Shown here: positions 49,992 to 56,839 of the stretch, one piece after another
Numbering within the stretch: the stretch's first letter is position 1
Layout: every line of letters begins with the position of its first letter
Source of the DNA: Haliscomenobacter hydrossis DSM 1100
GTDB taxonomy: Bacteria; Bacteroidota; Bacteroidia; Chitinophagales; Saprospiraceae
Length of the DNA: 64,000 nucleotides
Assembly: GCF_000212735.1 (NCBI RefSeq)
Contig: NC_015510.1
Span: forward strand, 3,498,315-3,562,314
Reading direction: 5' to 3'
Program-made: the position numbers and the translations under genes
The notes under the pieces: generated by a model
What the model saw: the letters and a program-made list of their open reading frames with translations, nothing else
The model's database searches: none
What the model was told of the DNA's origin: nothing

Positions 49992-50990
49992 ATGAGTTCT
50001 ATCAAACAAATAAAACCAGAGAACTACAGTGGATACCACCCACCGAGCTTAGTCAAGTTTGTACAAACAATAAAGAAGAAAAACTTTATTGTAGTTAATG
50101 ACCTGTCAGTGGGTGGGGATGCGCCTAAAGACTTTATTAAGGTGTATAAATTCGGAAGGGTCAAGCATCAAGATGCCAAAAATTGGATTAAATACATTGC
50201 CAAAACCGGGCATAAGTGGTATCCAAATGAAAGCATCACCGAACATCTTTTAAATACCATTGGCGTAGCATTAGGTCTGCGTATGTCCCATTCCGAATTG
50301 GCAATCATTAGTGGACAGCTACGGTTCCTAAGTGAGTATTTCCTTCAAGATCAAGGACAAGAATTAGTACATGGTGTTGATATATTCGCAGGTTATGTTT
50401 CTGATCGAGCCTTCATTGAGGACATTGAACATCGAAAGCTGGCAAGAGAGTTTTTTACTTTTCAATTTACTGAAAAAGCCATTGGTTTTGCTTTTCCAGA
50501 AGACAAAGATGAAATAATGAATGGCTTTGTTAAACTGCTCGTTTTTGATGCCATAGTGGGAAACAATGATCGACATTTTTACAATTGGGGGGTGGTGAGA
50601 AGTATTGATGGAATGCATAAACCATACTTTTCGCCAATTTTTGACACCGCAAGAGGTCTGTTTTGGAACGATAGTGAGCAAAAAATCGTTGAGCGGATAA
50701 GTCAAAAACAGCAATTTGATGCTTATTTGAACAAATACATTTTGAATTCTTACCCCAAAACTGGGTGGGAAGGGGAAAGCAATTTGAGCCATTTTGAACT
50801 TATCAAAAGAATTAAATTGTATAACTCCAATTATGCAAATTTCGTCGATGATCTTCTGACCGAAGAAAAAGAGAAAAAAGTAATTGACGTGATCAAAACC
50901 AACTTTTCCCTACTTTTGAGCGTTGAAAGATCGTATATTGTAACGGAATGCCTAAAATTAAGATTCCTCCAACTTCGAAAATTCGGATAA
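49992..50990 (+). CDS. HipA-like Ser/Thr kinase (short, HipT-type)
   Basis: A 332-residue HipA_C-type kinase without the N-subdomain 1 found in full HipA. A Gly-rich loop LSVGGDAPKDFIKVY (S39, G41-G42, P45-K46) resembles the SxGGAxPK loop of HipA. PNESITEHLLNTIGVALGLR and RFLSEYFL follow. The catalytic loop is VGNNDRHFYNWG with Asp193, and the metal-binding Asp218 lies in IFDTARGLFW. HipA-type kinases phosphorylate aminoacyl-tRNA synthetases and stop growth. The next gene encodes what looks like the missing N-terminal part. No HipB-type HTH protein is encoded nearby. Confidence 0.82.
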   Translation: MSSIKQIKPENYSGYHPPSLVKFVQTIKKKNFIVVNDLSVGGDAPKDFIKVYKFGRVKHQDAKNWIKYIAKTGHKWYPNESITEHLLNTIGVALGLRMSHSELAIISGQLRFLSEYFLQDQGQELVHGVDIFAGYVSDRAFIEDIEHRKLAREFFTFQFTEKAIGFAFPEDKDEIMNGFVKLLVFDAIVGNNDRHFYNWGVVRSIDGMHKPYFSPIFDTARGLFWNDSEQKIVERISQKQQFDAYLNKYILNSYPKTGWEGESNLSHFELIKRIKLYNSNYANFVDDLLTEEKEKKVIDVIKTNFSLLLSVERSYIVTECLKLRFLQLRKFG

Positions 50991-50997
50991 ATCCATC

Positions 50998-51396
50998 ATG
51001 TTTAACAAACTAATTGATCGCTTTCAAGTCTTTTTTAAATCTGAGGATCGTGAAGTGGACTTGTCCACTCCAGTAGATAGTATTGCTGAGTTTGACCTAA
51101 CATACCAACACCTGATCATTGGCACCTTACAGCATCAAGATGGCCAGTGGTCTTTTGCCTATTCCGAAGCGTTCAAAAATCAAAATCAAATCAAGGCTAT
51201 TGTTGATTTTCCAGATAAAGATAAAGTATATCAGTCCAGCATGCTCTTTCCATTTTTTTCATCGCGGATTCCCAGCTTACAGCGATTGAAAATTCAAAAG
51301 GCCATTCCAGAGAATTTCACCATGGATGAAGTGGGACTCTTGAAAATGTTTGGCAAACAATCCATCACCAATCCTTATCAGTTGGTTTCTAGTTGA
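50998..51396 (+). CDS. HipA N-terminal-domain-like (HipS-type) protein
   Basis: A 132-residue protein resembling the N-terminal subdomain of HipA: LIIGTLQHQDGQWSFAYSEAFKNQ, then AIVDFPDKDKVYQSSMLFPFFSSRIPS, the usual 'y.s..LfpfF..l' ending of this subdomain. In hipBST systems such a separate HipS acts as antitoxin to the HipT kinase. Here it follows the kinase (7 bp gap), opposite to the hipB-hipS-hipT order. I infer a HipS role from domain logic, not from a demonstrated match. Confidence 0.7.
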   Translation: MFNKLIDRFQVFFKSEDREVDLSTPVDSIAEFDLTYQHLIIGTLQHQDGQWSFAYSEAFKNQNQIKAIVDFPDKDKVYQSSMLFPFFSSRIPSLQRLKIQKAIPENFTMDEVGLLKMFGKQSITNPYQLVSS

Positions 51397-51772
51397 AGAA
51401 GTGCTGTTATCCAATTTCGTTATACGCTTTGACTACGGATTAAAGTTTTTGGAAATAAGGTTGTATAAGTGTTAATGTATGCTCACCATTGAAAGAACCG
51501 ATTAGGAAATCATCATCCGTTTGCCACTGGATTTAGGGGTAAACTACATCCAACGGATGCTCGACTGTCTTGCCTATAAACAAGCCATCAAAAATAGTCA
51601 GGCCACCCAGGAACAAGTTGATCAATTGGTAAAAGAAGCCAAAAGTGGCTGGTGGGAACGGAACAAAGATCGGTTTCCGAGGTTGGCGGATGGGTAAAGA
51701 CTAGATTAAACGAAGAACAGTATTCTGAAAAACAGGCTCACTCCACGCCAAAATAACCCCATCAATCTTCTT
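51397..51772. other. 376-bp gap holding the antitoxin relic
   Basis: Apart from the broken antitoxin-like frame at 51479-51697, nothing is recognisable. The end of the gap is the 3' side of the PIN-like gene, which runs on the other strand. Confidence 0.5.
51479..51697 (+). pseudogene. Broken small antitoxin-like gene with in-frame TAG
   Basis: From an ATG at 51479 the frame reads MLTIERTD, then TAG at 51503-51505, then continues open for 63 codons (EIIIRLPLDLGVNYIQRMLD ... ATQEQVDQLVKEAKSGWWER ... RFPRLADG) to TAA at 51697. The coding pattern after the stop resembles ~70-residue Bacteroidota antitoxins (beta strand, amphipathic helix, QATQEQVD helix, WWERNKDRF end) that usually precede a PIN toxin. 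No matching toxin follows on this strand. It looks like a relic, unless the stop is suppressed or a sequencing error. Confidence 0.65.
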
Positions 51773-52147
51773 CTAGTCGACTCTTCTAAGTGCTCTTTTT
51801 GAATCATTAACGATAAATAAAAAAGGGCCTTCTTCTTTTTCTACAGTCTTCAATATTTTTTTCCACTGACTCAGCATCACAAGCGATACCTTAAATATAT
51901 CTAACCGTTCTCCATAGGGCTTTTTATAGGCAAAAACTTTATATCCATCAGCATAATGCCTCTTTATTTGCGGACTTATCCCTTTTTTACTAGTATCCCA
52001 CAAAAAAACAACTGTATTTGCTGGCTTATATTCCTCACTCCATTGACCTGTTACTATTTCATAACACTTACCGAACTGCATATCATGCAGGGAAGTGATC
52101 AATTTAATGAAGCGTGGAGAATATTGATTGTCTATGAACAGTTTCAT
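51773..52147 (-). CDS. PIN-like (VapC45-type) protein, probable toxin
   Basis: A 124-residue protein whose start MKLFIDNQYSPRFIKLITSL matches the first strand and helix of PIN-like/DUF5615/VapC45-type domains with Asp6. Later acidic positions (Asp51 in FLWDTSKKG, Asp83) could complete a metal site. The C-terminal half (RLDIFKVSLVMLSQWKKILKTVEKEEGPFLFIVND) fits the fold. It starts 7 bp after the methyltransferase stop, with an AGGGGAG stretch between, so it is translated from the same mRNA. The methyltransferase ends in a domain like the cognate VapB45 antitoxin. PIN toxins usually cut RNA; the target here is unknown. Confidence 0.68.
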   Translation of the reverse strand: MKLFIDNQYSPRFIKLITSLHDMQFGKCYEIVTGQWSEEYKPANTVVFLWDTSKKGISPQIKRHYADGYKVFAYKKPYGERLDIFKVSLVMLSQWKKILKTVEKEEGPFLFIVNDSKRALRRVD

Positions 52148-52154
52148 CTCCCCT

Positions 52155-55100
52155 TTAATTTAGTGAACTAGCAAGTTCAAACGCTAAAGCATCTTTTACG
52201 GTTTCCTCAGATATCTCATAAATATCAGCGATGTATTTTGTGTCTTTAGATGCTAAATGCATTGATTTGATTGTATCAATCAGGATACCACTATCCGTTG
52301 TACATGGTCGCCCACCAGCTAGGTTAGGATCAATTACAAGCAACCGAGAATCGGATAAATAAAGTCGGCTTACCATCTCCTGATCAAAAACTATTCGCTT
52401 TAGAAAGTCTTTGATAAAATCAAAATTCAACTGGGCATTGCCTTTTCCAAGGGTTCTACGATCACCCGTTTTCTCATCGGTAAAAATGATTTCCTTTCCT
52501 GCCTTGCCAATGGTATTTAGCACCTTTTGGGAAGCAAAAGGATAGAAATTTGGCTTGTTCTCTCCAAACCTTTGTTTCAGCCATGTCCGTGCATCAAGGA
52601 TGTCTCGAAGTGGAATTTGGTTTTCTCTCAAATCATGAATGACAATCAATTCATAGATGCCATAAAAATTAAGTAGCAATGGTTGATCTGCTGAGGCGTT
52701 ATCATGTGAAATACCTTCGTAATTGTCCGCGCTCAATTGATCAAGCCAAGCTTTGATTCTGGAGGTACTCAATTTGGTGATCCTGTGGATATCTTGCATG
52801 GAATAAATTCCAGTATATGCAGTTTCTGGTCTCATAGGGAATAACAATTGGGTGTTTGATACTTTTGGTTTAGATACCTTTCGCGGTTTTTTATCGCTTG
52901 GCTTAGGCTTATTCAACAAGCCCGCATTTTCCTCTTCCTCATGTATTTTATGGTTCAGTTCCAACAAACGTTTTAGAACCTCTTTCCTCGCATCAGGATG
53001 GATGGTAAAGCGCACTCGGTCGTTTTCAGGTAAATATTCTACTTCATAAAAATCATGCCGGAGTGGAATGTCTGTCCATCCATATGCATTCAGAACCGCC
53101 TCATCCATCTGTAGATGTAGTTCGCGAAGTTTGATAATGCCTTGTATGGCTTCATCAAATGAAAGAGTGTGGACGGTTTTTTCTAAATGCTTCTGTAAAA
53201 ATAATACTTGTTTATCCTCATAATTAATGGTTTGATTGTTAAGCTCTTTAGCGTGAAATAAGTTATATGTTTTGGTAAGCCCCAAGTGAATTTTGCTCAT
53301 CAGTTGTTTACGATGGTCATGGTATATTTTACCAATTTTTTCCAAGTCGTCTGACTCTTTAGTGTCAACATAACTAGGAAAAGGCATGTTTTCAAAACAC
53401 GTAGAAGCAAAAAATTGAATAGTGGTACTTCCCATCTTAGTCCCATATTTCCAAACCCATTCAGAATAAATCGAAGATTGAATGTAACAATAAAATGAAA
53501 ATCGACGAGGTGTAAATACAATTACTTTAACAGAATGTATACAATCATTAGGCATGAAAGTGGGTGCAATATATTTGGCGGTTTGTGCAAGAACTAATAC
53601 ATTTTCATGCTGTTTTATTGTATCATATAATTCAGTTCTTGATCTTTCATATTGCCACCAAAATTCCTTTGCAGTATCGTTATTTTTAACCTTATCTCGC
53701 TCAGGTTTCACTTGTTCTTTTACGATACTCCAAGGAATCGAAAAATCCTGAGCTACATACCCTTTATACCAGAAAGGAGCCTTTACAAGCGACTTTTTGT
53801 TATTGAGCCTTTCAATAACTTTTTCTTTATAATCATTTTCAAGACTATTCCATTCCAAAATTGAATATCTACTAAGAGGCCAATTAAAAAAATTTATTAC
53901 ATACCTGCTTGGGCTAATAGTGGGGCTATCTGCAATATCATCCCCAGTTATATAAGGGAAAATAACATATTTGTTATGTTCTTGTAAAAGTAACTCTCTC
54001 GCAACTGATGGGGAAAGAACGAAACCTTCTCCATAGACTTTCACTCCTGTGTAAGATTTGTTTTTATTTACTTGAAGTGGAAAAGTTCGATTTGTTGATT
54101 CCTCAATTTCAAGAAGAGAGTTAATATGGTCAACTTCTTTACCATTTAAAATTCTTTTACTCTGCCAGTCTCCTTTAACATAGGTGACTATTGCGATGGT
54201 TATGGCTGCTGTGCCAGGCCATTTCATACTTTTTATTGAATATATAATACTACCATAATTGCATAAAAAGTCTAGTGCTGCACTGCGAGTCGATCCTTGC
54301 GAAATTTTGTCAGTCGTAATCAATGACAGAAATTTATTTTCTTTCAATATTTGAAAATCTCTTTTAAAAAAATATGTAACAAAATCTGCAACGCCATTAG
54401 AACAAACAAATACAGAGGTTAAATAATTTAAAAAATTGAATCCATACAATGTCGAAATTTTTGATCCCCCTAAAAATGGAGGGTTTCCGAGTACACAATC
54501 GAATCCTCCTTCATTGAAAACCTCTGGAAATTCGATGAACCAATGGAAAAAATTGAGCATCGATGCTACTGCTGTAGCTTTAGCTACTTTCCTATCTTGC
54601 CAACCTTTATATCCCTTTAAAATAAGACGAAAGTCAGCGTCAGTCATCAGATAATCCTTTGTTGTCTCCGTTTTTGAGATAAAGAATTGCGCCACCTGTA
54701 AATCAGCCATTGCTTTCAAAAAAGTAAAACCCTTGCTGTCAATAAATTTATTGTAGGCTTTTGCTTTACGTTCTATTTCATCAGGGGTAGTTTCTGGCAG
54801 TTCATCAAAGATTTTATATTCTGTCATAGCCTCCTTTGCCGAACTGTCGGTCAGATTTTCAAAATCAGCTTTTAACTGAATCGTTTTGCTATCCCTTCTT
54901 TTGCGTTCTTTAACATTTCTATCCCTCCAAATTTTGGCTAAGGTTTTATCATCTCCCGGTAAGGTTTTAAATGCCTCATCAGGAATACCATTTTCTAGTT
55001 CGCTGCGGTGTGCCAAACCCACAATGGCATCGCCACATTTGATGTGGTGGTCAAGGAAGTTGAGCGGTTCACCGGGGTTATAGGCTTCAAGCCATAAGGC

Positions 55101-56825
55101 AATTTTGCAAAGCTCAACCGCCAAAGGGTTTTTATCCACGCCATAAATACAGTTCCTCACTACCTCTTTCATGGCTTTGCGAATAGACAATGGGTTTGGC
55201 TGGTCCTCATCGGTCTGTACCCCGGCAACTGCCAATGCAATCCTACGAGCAGCACTTAAAAGGATATGACCACTTCCGCAGGCGACATCACATACTTTCA
55301 ATTTCAGCAAAGCCTTAATAGTGCTTTCTTTATTTGATTTCTGTTGCTTGTAAAGCAGTAAAATGTCTTCAATGAGGTATTCTAAAGAGTGCTTGATCAA
55401 TGGCTGTACCAATTCTTCAGGGGTATAGTGGGACTGAAATTCTCGGCCACCTTCTTGTTTTTTCCAATTTACCGAATAATTATCAGAACCGACAATCGGA
55501 TTAATCTCTAACTTCAACTCAAGTAATCCTTCGTATACAGAGCCAAATTCTTCTACGTCAAGGCCACCATAATTTACGGCAATCAGTGTCCGGTTTTCAT
55601 TTTCAAAATAGCCCAAAGATTTGATGATGTTGAGCAACACTGCATTGCTTAAATGACATTGGTGCAAATCATAATGGCTACAACGAATGGCATGATAGCC
55701 AAACAAATCGCCTTGTAAGGCCATGATGCCCAACTTTTCGCCAATTTCTTTTTGCTCAAAAAGCGAGAAAGTGCTTACGAGGCTTTGCCACAAATCGTAA
55801 TGTCGTTGTGCCTCGGGAGGGGGTAGTTTACGAGCCAATTTGCGCAAGCGTAGGAGGCTGTAATAATTGAAATAAATCTGAGCGAAGCGTTTGGTTTGTG
55901 GCGTTTTGCTGTCAGCGTATACCAAATTACGTTCTTCGATTACAAATAGGAACAATAAGCGGTAAATGATGCGTAGCTGATGGCGGTAATATTCATCAAC
56001 ATTTAATTGACCGTCAACCAGAGCTTTACGAAGTTGGGTGTTGTTGGGATAATTGATGAAACCATTGGCCAAATTCAGAATGGCTGATTTTACTGCATCA
56101 CCCAATTTACTGCGAATGGTACTCCCCGCTTCCAGGCCCTCCTGGTGGTATTTTTCAATGATGCTTTCTGCCCCGGCATCCATTTTTTTAGGCATACGGC
56201 TGGCATGCAACACCCGGTATAAGATAACGAAATCGGAGTACAAATCCTCCTCCATCATTTTCTCAAGGTTAAACTCTACATAACTTAGGCGGGTAATACG
56301 GCTGGCATCGCGTAACAAACGTAAATGGCGGCCATTGGTCACCAAGCCATAGAGGTGCTCGCTGTAATTGAGGTACTCCTGTAACATGGCATGAGGTGAG
56401 ACACGGAGTTGTTTATTTTCTGGCCGTTTATCCAGTGACTCGTTATAGCCACCAACATATATTGGATAATTATCCAAACTATTGTCGCGGTATCCAATCG
56501 GGAACGATTTACCATTGAGTTCTTCGGAGGCTCTATTAAAAGTAAGGTTGTAACCAAGGTTGGTGAGAAGAGGAGATATCCAGAAATTACGAGTTTCGGT
56601 GGTACCGCTTTCACCTTCTTTGAGGCGTGCCAGTTTGCTTTTGTAAATGGCCCATTGACCTTTTGCCTCTTGCCAGGCCAGGCTTATTTCGTCCTTGAGC
56701 TTGGCATTCGTAAAGTCAGGATAAAAATCTTTGCCTTGTTGAAAGTTAGCCTGTTCACTGCGGATTTTGCCCAATAAATCGGTTGACAGAATAGAACCTT
56801 GTATATCGATGGATGGAAAATTCAT
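52155..56825 (-). CDS. Adenine-N6 DNA methyltransferase fused to a VapB45-like antitoxin module
   Basis: A 1556-residue protein. Residues 1-500 are helical and of the type found ahead of Eco57I/DrmMI methylases. Motif I is VCDVACGSGHILL (511-523), motif IV is DCVLGNPPF (786-794), and a target-recognition-like region spans ~850-1150. Residues ~1335-1556 differ in character: a MerR-like helix-turn-helix (YSMQDIHRITKLSTSRIKAW, 1341-1360) and a DUF433 domain (LLVIDPNLAGGRPCTTDSGI ... YIADIYEISEETVKDAL, 1495-1547). These two together equal a complete stand-alone VapB45-type antitoxin. Family knowledge suggests host-DNA marking within a DISARM-like operon. The antitoxin role of the tail is my inference, supported by the PIN-like gene just downstream. 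The start is 14 bp after the SNF2 gene. Confidence 0.88.
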   Translation of the reverse strand: MNFPSIDIQGSILSTDLLGKIRSEQANFQQGKDFYPDFTNAKLKDEISLAWQEAKGQWAIYKSKLARLKEGESGTTETRNFWISPLLTNLGYNLTFNRASEELNGKSFPIGYRDNSLDNYPIYVGGYNESLDKRPENKQLRVSPHAMLQEYLNYSEHLYGLVTNGRHLRLLRDASRITRLSYVEFNLEKMMEEDLYSDFVILYRVLHASRMPKKMDAGAESIIEKYHQEGLEAGSTIRSKLGDAVKSAILNLANGFINYPNNTQLRKALVDGQLNVDEYYRHQLRIIYRLLFLFVIEERNLVYADSKTPQTKRFAQIYFNYYSLLRLRKLARKLPPPEAQRHYDLWQSLVSTFSLFEQKEIGEKLGIMALQGDLFGYHAIRCSHYDLHQCHLSNAVLLNIIKSLGYFENENRTLIAVNYGGLDVEEFGSVYEGLLELKLEINPIVGSDNYSVNWKKQEGGREFQSHYTPEELVQPLIKHSLEYLIEDILLLYKQQKSNKESTIKALLKLKVCDVACGSGHILLSAARRIALAVAGVQTDEDQPNPLSIRKAMKEVVRNCIYGVDKNPLAVELCKIALWLEAYNPGEPLNFLDHHIKCGDAIVGLAHRSELENGIPDEAFKTLPGDDKTLAKIWRDRNVKERKRRDSKTIQLKADFENLTDSSAKEAMTEYKIFDELPETTPDEIERKAKAYNKFIDSKGFTFLKAMADLQVAQFFISKTETTKDYLMTDADFRLILKGYKGWQDRKVAKATAVASMLNFFHWFIEFPEVFNEGGFDCVLGNPPFLGGSKISTLYGFNFLNYLTSVFVCSNGVADFVTYFFKRDFQILKENKFLSLITTDKISQGSTRSAALDFLCNYGSIIYSIKSMKWPGTAAITIAIVTYVKGDWQSKRILNGKEVDHINSLLEIEESTNRTFPLQVNKNKSYTGVKVYGEGFVLSPSVARELLLQEHNKYVIFPYITGDDIADSPTISPSRYVINFFNWPLSRYSILEWNSLENDYKEKVIERLNNKKSLVKAPFWYKGYVAQDFSIPWSIVKEQVKPERDKVKNNDTAKEFWWQYERSRTELYDTIKQHENVLVLAQTAKYIAPTFMPNDCIHSVKVIVFTPRRFSFYCYIQSSIYSEWVWKYGTKMGSTTIQFFASTCFENMPFPSYVDTKESDDLEKIGKIYHDHRKQLMSKIHLGLTKTYNLFHAKELNNQTINYEDKQVLFLQKHLEKTVHTLSFDEAIQGIIKLRELHLQMDEAVLNAYGWTDIPLRHDFYEVEYLPENDRVRFTIHPDARKEVLKRLLELNHKIHEEEENAGLLNKPKPSDKKPRKVSKPKVSNTQLLFPMRPETAYTGIYSMQDIHRITKLSTSRIKAWLDQLSADNYEGISHDNASADQPLLLNFYGIYELIVIHDLRENQIPLRDILDARTWLKQRFGENKPNFYPFASQKVLNTIGKAGKEIIFTDEKTGDRRTLGKGNAQLNFDFIKDFLKRIVFDQEMVSRLYLSDSRLLVIDPNLAGGRPCTTDSGILIDTIKSMHLASKDTKYIADIYEISEETVKDALAFELASSLN

Positions 56826-56839
56826 GCTACTTGCTTTGC

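Noticed and set aside
52155..56825. Classic type IIG restriction-methylation enzyme with an N-terminal nuclease
   Set aside because: No convincing PD-(D/E)XK motif was found in residues 1-250; the neighbours point to a multi-gene system instead.
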